Origin: Notospermus geniculatus
Lineage: Eukaryota; Nemertea; Pilidiophora; Heteronemertea; Lineidae
Reading direction: 5' to 3'
NCBI GenBank assembly: GCA_002633025.1
Contig: NMRB01001872.1
Coordinates: 28,810 to 92,809, forward strand
Length of the DNA: 64,000 bases
Part shown: positions 53,481-63,420 of the stretch, piece by piece
Layout: each line of letters starts with the position of its first letter
Position numbering within the stretch: position 1 is the stretch's first letter
Position numbers and translations under genes: made by a program
Notes under the pieces: generated by a model
What the model saw: the letters and a program-made list of their open reading frames with translations, nothing else
Databases searched by the model: none
What the model was told of the DNA's origin: nothing

Positions 53481-55623
53481 CAATATCTTCATAGAAATAT
53501 CCGTCAATTAGTTCATTCTGGTAATCTTCAAGTTCGTAAACAATTGGTTTAGTGAAAATAATCTGTTTAATTTTAAAGACCTCTTCAGTAAAATTAGGAA
53601 GATAACCTTTAGCAAAAATAGTTTTATACTTAGAAATTCTCACACCATCTCCAATTTTAAACTTTGGCGAACCGAAATCGTGTGTTAAGTGAGCGCCATA
53701 ACGGTTAAACCATACTGCGCCTTCATTTTCCTCTTTCCTTGCATCTACTGGTTTCATTCCGATTGATGTGTGAAATGTATTATTATAACCTTTCACTAAA
53801 TCTTGTAAAATTTCCAACCATCTGTCTGTCTCTTTTGTTGTAAAATATTTCCACATTCTTGTTTTTAAAGTACGATTAAAACGTTCGACAACCGCAGCCT
53901 TTTTATCCGAAAATGAGGAAAACCATTCTGTATCATTTTTCTCTAATAGGCCTAACTCCTTTAAATGTTTGTTATAAAATTCTTTACCGTCATCGAATTG
54001 AATTTTTTCTGGTTTTGATTCCTTAAAAATATCTACGAATAAATCTTTGACTTCTTCACCTCTTTTACTCTTTAGAGGTAGAGCCCAAGCGTATCTACTG
54101 AATAAATCTATAACAGTTAAGATATATTTCTAATTTTTATTATTTTTTTCATAAGCTTGCATATCGACTAAATCCGCTTGCCACTGTTGGTCAATGTAGG
54201 AAACCATTGTTTTTCTGAATAAGGATTTTTTATGAACCGGTTTATGGAGTTGATAAGTAGGTAAATTATCTAAAAATTCTTTCACTTGTTTATATTTTAT
54301 AAGTTTTTTATCCTCTTTAACTTTTTTCCATATTTGAGAAATATTTGTATGAGCAACAGGACTTTCCGGACTGAAATATAAATCTCTAAAGGGCGGCGCA
54401 CACGAGCGACTTTTTGAAGGAGACTACCCCGCCGACTGCCATAACGACCGGAATTTGTGGATTTTGTCGCCTAGTCTGCGGTAGATCATCCGACCAACCG
54501 ACTAGTCGTGGGACAAGCCTCAGTGGTCGCTCGATCGATCGGCGTGATCTGAAATCCGGTCGGAAGAATAGTAGTCGCATCGTTTGCGGTCATTTGGTGC
54601 ACTGGTCGATGTGGTCGGCCTCAGTGGTCTCCTACCTAAAGCCCTATTTACAGGAGCCGATTTTGCCGTACGACAGAGTCGTATCAGATTTGTCGTACAG
54701 ATTTGTCGGGATCGGCTAATCTGTTTACACGGGAAGATTTATTCCTCGGACTTATTCATGCGTCCCTCAGGACCTCGTGTGTCATTAGGTAGCCTTCATA
54801 CACGTGATCGAATCTCGCTCCCTGATTGGCCCAGTCCATACGACAAGCAGCCAATGTCGGGTGAAAATAGAACAGCCGACTTCTGCACAAGATGTCGCAC
54901 CGACAACAAAATCGTCTCGGAAGTCTAGTATACACGGTGCGTTTTTGTCGTACGCCTCTGTCGGCCGACACAATCGTACGACAAAATCGGCTCGTGTAAA
55001 TACAGCTTCATCGCTAGAATTTGGTTTTCTGTTTTTTTCTTCTTTATATGTTGCTGGTGATCACATGATACAATGTAATCGACGTTCTGATTGGTCCAAA
55101 ACCTGCCAAATGTAATAGGCCGGTGAGCGACCAAACGTACGAGGGAGACCAAAAATCAAAACTGGCGAATTTTTGGTCGCCAAGGCCGACGAACTTGGCG
55201 ACCTGTCGGGCGACAAAGAGACGCTGACATTTTTGGCCGCAAACGGCCCCGACGTGTTGCCAGACTGGTCGTCGTCTTCAGTCGCTTCCGGACGTCGCAT
55301 CGCGATTGCAGACGGTTCACAGAAATGGTCGGGCGACTGGTCGGCCAGCGACCTCGGACCCGACGGTCGCCGGCGACGTTGCCGTCGGCAGTCTCGTCGG
55401 CAGTCGCCCAGATTTAGTCGCTCGTGTGCGCCGCCCTAAAGGGCGGCGCACACGAGCGACTAAATCTGGGCGACCGCCGACGAGACTGGTGGTGCGACTA
55501 GACATCAGCCAATCAGAAGCGCCAAATCTTGTCGCTTTGGCGGTCGGAAGCCAAGTCGGCCGACAAATCGGTCAAAATTGTCGCTCGTGTGCGGTGCCCT
55601 TTAAGGTACTGTTCGTGCTCCAT
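53481..55623 (-). pseudogene. Polinton integrase copy A, interrupted by MITEs
   Basis: ATG at 55623-55621, 25 bases after the hairpin. After six codons the frame is interrupted by 1.2 kb of MITE DNA (54390-55601) and resumes at RDLYFSPES (54386). The core is complete: WQADLVDMQ, IDLFSRYAWA, FDDGKEFYN and VVERFNRTLK. It ends abruptly after YFYED at the junction insert, so it lacks the chromodomain. A TAT-to-TAG change gives a stop in NNKN-KYIL near 54131. Relative to the other two integrase copies it has an in-frame GGCCTA insertion (53949-53954), adding two residues in LKELGLLEKND. Confidence 0.85.
54390..55601. mobile_element. Two abutting Harbinger-type MITEs with TAA duplication
   Basis: Ends AGGGCGGCGCACACGAGCGA at 54390 and mirrored before 55436, then again from 55440 and mirrored (gtcgctcgtgtgcggtgccc) to 55601. 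TAA flanks the pair (54387-54389 and 55602-55604), and the integrase frame joins cleanly when one TAA plus the insert is ignored. A further TAA sits at the internal junction. The larger unit (about 1047 bp) is rich in GTCG/CGAC and holds additional inner repeats near 54640-54980. Non-coding. Confidence 0.8.
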
Positions 55624-55646
55624 TTATTTATTTTGAGGATTTTATA

Positions 55647-55819
55647 AGTATAAGGGAATTGAGGATTGATCTGGATGGAAGGGATTTTATTATTTTCAAA
55701 GCTTAGGTAGATAAAAATTTAAAATAAGCCTAAAAATAGGGTATTTTTTTAAGTTTTTTTGCCTATTTTTTGCCTTTAATCTTCCCCTTCCATCCAGATC
55801 CCCTCAATTCCCTTATACT
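55647..55819. repeat. Polinton terminal hairpin, copy 2
   Basis: AGTATAAGGGAATTGAGG pairs perfectly with the other end (cctcaattcccttatact). After a 2-3 base bulge, gatctggatggaag pairs again. The loop sequence is homologous to that at 29425-29540. The variable block is GAATTGAGG here and AAAGTGCAC in copy 1, always matched by its own arm. Confidence 0.85.
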
Positions 55820-56341
55820 TAGCGTTTTCAACTTTGAACATCGCGGGCCGTTGGACTTCTCGGTACAGGCTATTTTTAGCCGAGTTTTAAATATCTGACC
55901 AATGAGAGCGAAGCGGTGATTCCAATGACGTCACACGGCGGCATCCCCGTCGGCAATATGGAAATCAGTGGTCACCGATCATGTCACAGTGCTCGTAATG
56001 TGGTATTAAATCCCGCATTTAAGTACAATAAGATCATCGAAAGTGGATTATCTTGGGTGTATTTTGTAGATAAATTTGTATAGAACACGTAGGTAGTGGT
56101 TTCGGTGCTTGATTTGCCTGATTTTGTGACTTTTTCGCATCGAAGCGGAGGGGCCTCAAATTCTGTGGCAGTCATTGTCTGTGTATTATACTACAGAGGG
56201 GATGCATACATACTAAAGGGTGTCTCAAAGGGTGTCTCAATCTTGTAGACGAACTCCTGTGATACAACTGTGACGTCATAGCCCTGTAGGGTACCGTACT
56301 TAGATGTCATCATATGAGCTGAGCTGTAGGTCAGTCCCGGT
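55820..56341. other. No feature recognised
   Basis: Non-coding DNA outside the Polinton boundary. No protein-like frame. Confidence 0.5.
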
Positions 56342-56412
56342 ATCATGGCCTTCGACCCCGTATCATCACTCGGGCTCCGCCTTCGGGATGATACGGGGTC
56401 GAAGGCCATGAT
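56342..56412. repeat. Perfect hairpin, 26-bp stem
   Basis: ATCATGGCCTTCGACCCCGT and the next six bases are exactly complementary to the block ending at 56412. The loop is about 18 bases. It could be a tiny foldback insert or give a structured RNA. Confidence 0.8.
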
Positions 56413-57271
56413 ATCATATAGGCCTATATATAGTGTACCTAAAAGGATCTCACAAAGTAAAGACAGTCATACGTAATGAGAATTACAACAATTTTTATTT
56501 ACTTTTCTCATATGGACTTTTTGAACTTTTTTGGACTTTACTGGGCGTCTTGGAGGAATGTGTCTCTGATGATGGCGTTCGCGGCCCGCCCGGAATCCGT
56601 GCACACGTTAAGTATGACGACACCAACGAAACAAGCATTGGGTAATTCGCAGAAGTCAACCAGCCGTCGTTAGGTCAAGACCGATTTGTATCCTGTTGTC
56701 GTCAAGATACGCCGAGATTGCCGTTTCGTTCGTGTTAATTCATCTTTCATGTCTTTCGTTAATAGTCTACCATGTCTGCTGTTATTGAAGATGGAGCCGT
56801 ATTCATGAGTTAGAAGCTCGACTTCTGCCGTTGACGACGTTGTTCCTGTCACTTGCTTCGAATTTACTACATCACCAGACCACCATCAGTCACAAGACTC
56901 ACCTAACACCTGGCGCCATTCTTCTTGGAAGGGAGTTGCCCGACACGCCCGAAGTTGGATGCTAACCTGTCGGTATCGTGAGTACAACTCACTTTTTTTA
57001 CTAGCTCATTTACATTACGGTACTGAGAAAGGCTGCCTGCTTCCGCTTTGTGCGTGAATTTATCCGCAAATGTAGCTAGTTTTTCATCCTAAAGTACTAC
57101 CTTGGCCTAGTCTACATCGCATGTGTATCGGCTGTACTCCACTGTGCATTGTCTGTGCATCAACATACTGTATAGTAGGCCTATGCGTTAATCGGTCGGC
57201 CCGCAAAACCTGTTCGAATGGAAAATCATTGAATATTCAGGTTCAGGCTAATTATTCTCGCGGATGACGGG
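56413..57271. other. No gene recognised
   Basis: Short frames without recognisable domains. It precedes the LINE fragment and could include decayed LINE sequence. TAGGCCTA occurs near 57176. Confidence 0.45.
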
Positions 57272-57780
57272 TTGAGGAAACTATTGTTAAACCTTGACTC
57301 ATCTAAACAGGGCGGTGAAGATGGGTTTACCAACCGTTTACTGAAATTAGTTGCCTCTTCGACAGACAAACCTCTTTGTAAACTTTTTAATATTTTACTG
57401 AATCATTGTTGTTTTCCTTCCAATTGGAAACTTGGCATTGTAGTTCCAATTTATAAGAATAAGGGATCGAAGGCATCAGCAGATAGTTACAGGTCTGTCA
57501 CGCTTCTTAATTCAATTTCGAAAATATTTGAGAGGCTTCTTTATGATCTAGTATCTTTGGTCACCTACAGCAGCATGATTTGTTGTATGAGACGCAATCC
57601 GGCTTCCTGCCTGGCCATGACACCCAGTACTGACTATTGTTCATACGATCCTTAGAAATACTGATTCAAGAAGGAAAATCACCCGTGGAGTATTTATAGA
57701 TATTGCTGGTGCCTTCGATGCCACACCACATCAATTATTATTACACAAGCTGGAGTCCTACGGGATCAAAGCACAGGCGC
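57272..57780 (+). pseudogene. Reverse-transcriptase fragment of a non-LTR retrotransposon
   Basis: The first frame contains LDSSKQGGEDGFTNRLLKL, then WKLGIVVPIYKNKGSKASAD and SYRSVTLLNSISKIFERLL, matching RT blocks 1-2 (KSxGxDGIxxxLLK, P.YK..... YRPVsLL). After a frameshift near 57560 the sequence resumes in another frame as FIDIAGAFDATPHQLLLHKL, RT block 3 with the first catalytic Asp. The YxDD block is not reached. Truncated at both ends and frameshifted, therefore dead. It resembles CR1/L2/RTE-type LINEs, but I cannot choose the clade. Confidence 0.85.
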
Positions 57781-57923
57781 TCGTGGCGACACACAACGGC
57801 AACACACTAAAATATATAATATGAAAGGCTAACTAATCGACAGCAATGCCACAAGTTCAGAGGTCTCAAACGTAACTATCAAATCATCAATTGTCAAACC
57901 GAAATAAAGTTCAGGAAATTCAA

Positions 57924-58135
57924 CTCGAGGAAATTTTTTCGGTCTTTCCAACAAAGTCATTTTTCTGTGCAATCCGGAAATAGGATCCAGTTATTTAGCG
58001 TGCAAGTTCACTACTTAGATACCTCATATGTAACGTACCGTACCAGAAATGTTTTTGTAATCATTGTTATCAATGAATTATCACGAATTTAAGTTGGGAA
58101 GTTCGGCGCCACGCAATGGGTATAGATCGACCTTA
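57924..58135 (+). repeat. Dispersed repeat, copy 2 (partner 34512-34714)
   Basis: Same blocks as 34512-34714, with small indels around gcaagttcactacttagata. Confidence 0.8.
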
Positions 58136-58413
58136 ATAATGGACATGTCACGACTGTTAGGAAGGGAATTTGCTATAGAGGCGTCACCTTCGGAGAACGG
58201 CCACAACATGGAGAAAGCCCTCCTAATGAAATGGTCCATGGACCATGTGCTCACTCGTTGACATAGAGAGGCACATATCATCATCATCATCTTCTTCAGC
58301 ATAAGGACTAAGTCCTGTTTACTGTATATGAGCGAACATCTGGGTCAAGTCATTCCCAAGTTGCAGGACTTGGTTTTGGCCACCAGGGGTAGCGAGCATA
58401 AAGGGGCGTAACC

Positions 58414-58495
58414 CTACGTCAGGCCTAAGCCAGGCGTAGTGCTGGTCGATGCCCTATCTTCGACCAGCACTACGCCTGACTTAGGCCTGACGTAG
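58414..58495. repeat. Near-perfect 36-bp hairpin with 10-base loop
   Basis: CTACGTCAGGCCTAAGCCAG and the following 16 bases pair with the block ending at 58495, with one C/T difference that still allows G-U pairing. The loop is tgccctatct. The length suits a small RNA precursor or a recent foldback. Neighbouring sequence is rich in TAGGCC. Confidence 0.8.
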
Positions 58496-58779
58496 CCTAG
58501 GCCTACTAATGTTAGGGCCTAGGCCTAGGCCAAGAAGGTGTGAAAAACCCTAAGCATGGTCCTACCTGTCCGAACAAAGGAAAAGGCAACATCATCAGAT
58601 CCCCCTGACACAGCAATCAGCACAGGCCTACCGGTAGGCCTAATAACGGTCACACAACCAGTGAACATGGTGAACACTGCTAGAACTGACTGTCATTGCT
58701 AAGGCCTACCTGTTACCATGGTCACTGTACTGACTGACCCCACCTTGGTCTCTGTGTGTCTGCGGTTCATTGAATAGTC

Positions 58780-59620
58780 ACTAGATGGCTCCATTTGAAT
58801 TGAAATGGACAAAAAGTGCAATAAATAACTTATTATTCGGCGGATCATCACCAAATTTTTATTGTAGGTACACCTAATGCAGATGCATGATATATCATAC
58901 GGGTTTTCAAGTTGAACAACATTTATCGGTCACACAAGTCAAAGTTGCATTTTCCAAAATGGCTGCCTGGCAGCGGTCTGTGAAGTCCGATCGCTCTGAA
59001 ATTTGCTGTACACATGAAGGCTACAAAGGCACATACTTGTTAAAGTTCAGAACATTCTAGCTCCAATAGTTAATGAGCTATGGTCCAATGCTCAATTTCC
59101 AAGGTAGCCACCTGGTGGCCGTACTGGAAGTCCGATCGGACCGAAATCTGCCACAGACATACAGGGTACCTAGATACATCATCACACCCAATTTGAACAA
59201 TCCAGGACAAATAGCCACGAAACGTGCCACCAGACGATGAAATTTCGAACTTTGACCTCTGTGACCTTGAAAATTAGGTCAAATCAAAAACCCGGGTGAT
59301 ATGTCGTGTATCCTCATAAGATGTACCTACCATAAAAATTTGGCGATGATCCGATCAACGGTTAAGGCGAAACTGCACTTTAAAGGTTTTCGGTTTATCC
59401 CCCCTGGTGGCCAAGCCAGGAATCAGATCGGACCGAAATTGGGTGTCGTAGGTCATTTGACCTAGGGGAATATGTGTACCCAGTTTCAGATCAATAGCCC
59501 CAGCGGTTACAAAACGTGCCCTGCTAACGGACGACGACGACGACGACGACGACGACGCCGACGACGACGACGACGGACGACGGACACCGCGTGATGGCTA
59601 TAGCTCACGAGTGAGCTAAA
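58780..59620 (+). repeat. Dispersed repeat ending in (GAC)n and a TAGCTCAC hairpin
   Basis: Contains three spaced phrases like ggtggccaagccaggaatc plus gatcggaccgaaat, several gatgatccgatcaacggtta phrases, a (GAC)n run at 59527-59583 and a terminal hairpin tagctcacgagtgagcta at about 59600. A reversed, partial copy lies at 5760-6005. Protein frames are not supported. Function and class unknown. Confidence 0.7.
59527..59583 (+). repeat. (GAC)n microsatellite
   Basis: About 17 near-perfect GAC units at the 3' end of the dispersed repeat. Confidence 0.9.
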
Positions 59621-60596
59621 AATAGTACGGTGACGTAGCTAAATCAGCTCAGTCGACGCCTACCTCCCACGGCGATCTCGCACGCAAGTCATGCTGCCGC
59701 GCCACCTTCTAGCATGTTGAGGAAACGAAGTTCTAATTCATGCAGAGTTATCCAGCCGCAGTTCCGAATTCGCGCCACGTGCTGGGTTGATTATAAAAAT
59801 GGGGTCCGAAAGGCGGTATTTCGGCGCATTTTATACTCAACTGAGAAGCTGGGACGGGATTTATCTCAACAGACCCAGACTCTAATGCACATATCTGTAC
59901 ACCAACACCTTCTAAACTATCGAGTGCACTAGATGACAGAGAGTAAATGTTAATTTTGTTACGCCATACCGCTTGTTTCCATTTAAAATCAGCAATTTAC
60001 TCAAGCTTCCTGCAACTCACGTGTCTTCTCAGGCGGCTACGTCCCTCATCCGGGGATTCTGACCTAAATACCTCTGTTGTCTAGTAACAGGGAGTCTCCT
60101 TGATTAGCCAATCCACGCTCCAATACAATAAACGGCGTAATTAATTCTATTTTTAGCGTCCCAAGACGCACTTTAATTCCTGTTCAAAACACATTGCGTC
60201 AAACGGGGATGGTTGAAAGACGGAAGAGCAGTGGGTGAGGTCACGTCGGCGAATCAGAACGCACGGATATTTCACGTAACAGAATGGGCATAAATCAATA
60301 CAGTGCTGTGTAAACGAGATCGCCGTGCTCCACGGCAGAGCCAATAGAATATTATTGAAGACCGGAAGTAGTCAATCTGGACATGCGCAGGAGGCCTCTA
60401 CTGTGAATTTATCACACTTTCAAATGCATTTTTGAAGTCGTCAGATCGAATTTCAGATTACCAATATGCTTAAATTGTTCTAAACATGTTTATCTATTGC
60501 AAGACGTTGACATTATCTTGATTTTTATAATACTCAGCTGACAAAAACGCAACCTTCGGCAGAAAATTCCGGCATTTTAGCTGACGCATGCTTGTC
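59621..60596. other. No gene recognised
   Basis: Open frames here have no recognisable domain and no repeat partner in the window. Confidence 0.5.
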
Positions 60597-60605
60597 GCAT
60601 GAGAG

Positions 60606-61393
60606 GGGACACCCTAATTCAAGATCCAAGATCCGAGATCCAAGATCCAAGACCCAATTATTCAAGATCCAAGACCCACCAAAATGTTGTTCCAAAACAG
60701 AGCGAACTCCGAACTCTGAGGACTCTAATGGAGTAGGCCTAGGCCTAGTTGTGCCGATGCGATGGTAGATCTATCGACCCCATAGGCCCTACTGTTTATT
60801 TTAACTGTCAACAAGTGGCACACTTCTCCAGCGGAGTGCCATAAATGTTAATTACTGCTGCCAAGAGAGTAGACAAGGTCGCAGGCCTGATCATAGCATG
60901 GTGTTCCTTTCACTTGTATGAAACAACACAGTGCACACAGGAGAGAATAGGATACTATTGGGTGACAATAGATGACAGTTAATCTCAGTCCGGTCCTATT
61001 GTTCAGCGACGGATTAAAATGAGACAGTGACCATTCAGATATGACCTGACAATAACGCTATCTATTTTAACAACTTCATCCACCAACTTATTGGATCAGA
61101 CACTGTGTCTTCAATGCTACAGCCATATCGAGAATGGGGGCAGTCGCAAGTGGTGGTATGGCATTGTTTGTAAATCATTGTAAATTTCTTGTGTCGCAAA
61201 AAAGACACTAATCGGCAAATGAATGAGAATGAATGTTCACACTTGAAATAAACTCCTTATCTTAACTTCTAGGGGCATATCTAGGAGGAGTATAGGCCTA
61301 CTATACTATACCAAAATTGTGGGTCTTGGATCTTGAATTCTTGGGTCTTGGACCTTGGATCTCGGATCTTGGATCTTGAATTAGGGTGTCCCG
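60606..61393. mobile_element. 788-bp non-autonomous element with exact 9-bp target duplication (MULE-type)
   Basis: GCATGAGAG occurs immediately outside both ends (60597-60605 and 61394-61402). Terminal repeats start GGGACACCCTAATTCAAGAT and continue as a short series of aagatcc/gatccaag words, mirrored on the right. Nine-base duplications are characteristic of Mutator-like elements, and a MULE transposase gene is present at 9919-13410. The interior has no transposase. Whether that transposase acts on these ends is unknown. Confidence 0.85.
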
Positions 61394-61783
61394 CATGAGA
61401 GTCGATGCAATTCATTGAATCTTGGAATAAGATCGCGCAAAAATAATAACGTTATCATGAAGAAGGGAATTCCCGCTGCATACAACATTGTCGTTCAGCC
61501 GGTCGCTGTCGGAGATTTTACAAAATCCTTTCGCCCAAAATACTACATGTATGTTAACTTCTTTGTATTCAAACCATTGTTCGCCATATTTGGTAGGAAC
61601 CAATAGTTGTATTGTACGTGCACGCGTCTCGTTACTGTGGTTTCCTTTTGTAGGCCTCGACCATGTCAATGTGCGTGGCTTAATGTTTAAGGGAATTCCT
61701 ATTATATTCCAAATTAGGGCACCAACCAATCAAATTTCGTTCCGGACCTTTTCCACTGTATGCATTGACTTCTAACAGTCGTA

Positions 61784-61896
61784 TAGTGCGAAACGAGCTC
61801 CCGGGTGTAAACAAACCCACTTTGTACAGCACCGTCGTAGTGCATTTGTACACAACCTCGGGTTTGTTTACACCCGGGAGCGTCGTTTCGCACTAT
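61784..61896. mobile_element. 113-bp palindromic MITE
   Basis: tagtgcgaaacgagctcccg and gtgtaaacaaaccc on the left are mirrored on the right with one small difference (gagcgtcgtttcgcacta). The loop is about 40 bases. Confidence 0.8.
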
Positions 61897-61948
61897 GTCT
61901 ATTTAAAACCTTCGAACCATCATTAATCAGGTCAGCACCGTACATTAA

Positions 61949-63000
61949 GGGTATACCAAAGTGCCAAACTTGTAAATTTATGTCAAGAAGTGGTGTCTCC
62001 AAAAGCAGGCATGGAAATAGTTTTGATTAAGTTTGCGCTGCACATCATATTCTATGAAATACAGAGATCCTGAATATGCCCAAAGTACAAAGTCAGCATG
62101 CACCACTTATGTAATATATGATAAAACAATGGCCCACTTTTGTGCAAATGTACAGGTCTACTCGTACAAGTATATGGTACAAACGAACCACCAAAAAATG
62201 TAGTTAGGTCTTTAATGTACATGATGCTACCCTTCAACTTGGCTGTATCACAGCAGAAAGGCAAAAAATCAACCGTGAAGTTGTTGATTTAGGGGAATTC
62301 CTACGGTGGCCCAAATACGGTGGCCCAAAGGTGTCATGCATATATTTTTATTTTATTTTATTTATTTTTCTTTCTGAATTTCCACCTCGGTGATAATTAT
62401 TTTCCACACTAATTGGAGGCAGCCATGTTGGAACTACTTTTCACCCAGTTCTGAAAATAGTTGTTCTTAAAACTGCCACACAATCACGTAAATGCATGTG
62501 CATAGTGGGTTGAACGCCAGTAAGTACTAAATTTCAAGTACCGGTACACTTTTCACCATGGAGTTACTGGCGTTCAACCCCCCATGCACTTGCATATTTT
62601 TAGAACTGGGACAAAAGTAGTTCCAACATGGCTGCCTCCAATTAGTGTCTGGAATTCCCCTAAACAACAACTTCATGGTTGATTTTTTGCCTTTCTGCTG
62701 TGATACAGCCAAGTTGAAGGGTAGCATCATGTACATTAAAGACCTAACTACATTTTGGTGGTTCGTTTGTACCAGATACTTGTACAATTAGACCTGTACA
62801 TTTGCACAAAAGTGGCCCATTGTTTTATCATATATTACATAAGTGGTGCATGCTGACTTTTTACTTTGGGCATATTCAGGATCTCTGTACTTCATAGAAT
62901 ATGATGTGCAGTGCAAACTTAATCAAAACTATTTCCATGCCTGCTTTTGGAGACACCACTTCTTGAGATAAATTTACAAGTTTGGCACTTTGGTATACCC
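61949..63000. mobile_element. 1052-bp foldback element with TTAA on both sides
   Basis: Arms of about 350 bases (61949-62300 and 62652-63000) are inverted copies. Between them a second inverted pair (ttggaggcagccatgttgga and mirror; gttgaacgccagtaa and mirror) sits around 62400-62650. TTAA flanks the outer ends (61945-61948 and 63001-63004). The ends read GGGTATACC. Non-coding. TTAA suggests piggyBac-type or TTA/TAA Harbinger-type mobilisation. Confidence 0.8.
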
Positions 63001-63044
63001 TTAAGGTTATTCCCGAGGCAACGTCAACGTCGTCAACAGATTGA

Positions 63045-63190
63045 AGGTCAACAAGTTAAAGTTCAAGAAGTTTAAAGGTCAAGATCGACTAGTTAAAGTT
63101 CAAGATCAAGTTAGGCTAGTTCAAGTTCAAGTTCAAGCAGTTCAAGTTCAAGTTCAAGTTTTATACAGTTCAACTAGTTCGACAAATTTA
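63045..63190 (+). repeat. GTTCAA-rich tandem repeat
   Basis: Many copies of gttcaa/gttaaag/caagatc arranged in 6-12 base steps (for example agttcaagttcaagttcaag). It is a decaying hexanucleotide satellite. Confidence 0.8.
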
Positions 63191-63244
63191 GTTCAACCCA
63201 TTCAAGTTTACGTTCGAAGATGACCCAACGATGCACCAAGTTAA

Positions 63245-63420
63245 AGCTGAACTCCATGAACAAAAACCACAGCGCCGCAGTATGGTGGTCTACAGAAGTG
63301 CAAACGCCCTTCGAAACACCTCCAGAACATGATAGATCACCAGCGTATTTGGTGGCGCCACTGTATTCAATCTCAGGCTTTCTATCGAGACACATCAAGA
63401 GATAGTGTCCAAGTGACAGA
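63245..63420 (+). repeat. Dispersed repeat end, fourth copy
   Basis: Matches the 3' end of 28288-28810: aacacctccagaacatgata, then tggtggcgccactgtattca and gacacatcaagagatagtg. It has the uninterrupted form of the site occupied by the Tc1-like MITE at 30894. Confidence 0.75.

Larger units (their letters stand above)
50670..55819 (-). mobile_element. Polinton/Maverick fragment, 5.1 kb, with nested MITEs
   Basis: Read from 55819 downwards: terminal hairpin (55819-55647), integrase start, two MITEs (55601-54390), integrase body, an insert with (GT)n, a second partial integrase with chromodomain, then a polymerase-B N-terminal region interrupted by a MITE (51609-51282). The fragment stops near 50665. 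Integrase next to the terminal repeat is standard for Polintons. Internal stops, a frameshift and three insertions show it is dead. The remaining genes (rest of the polymerase, ATPase, protease, capsid) are absent. Confidence 0.85.
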
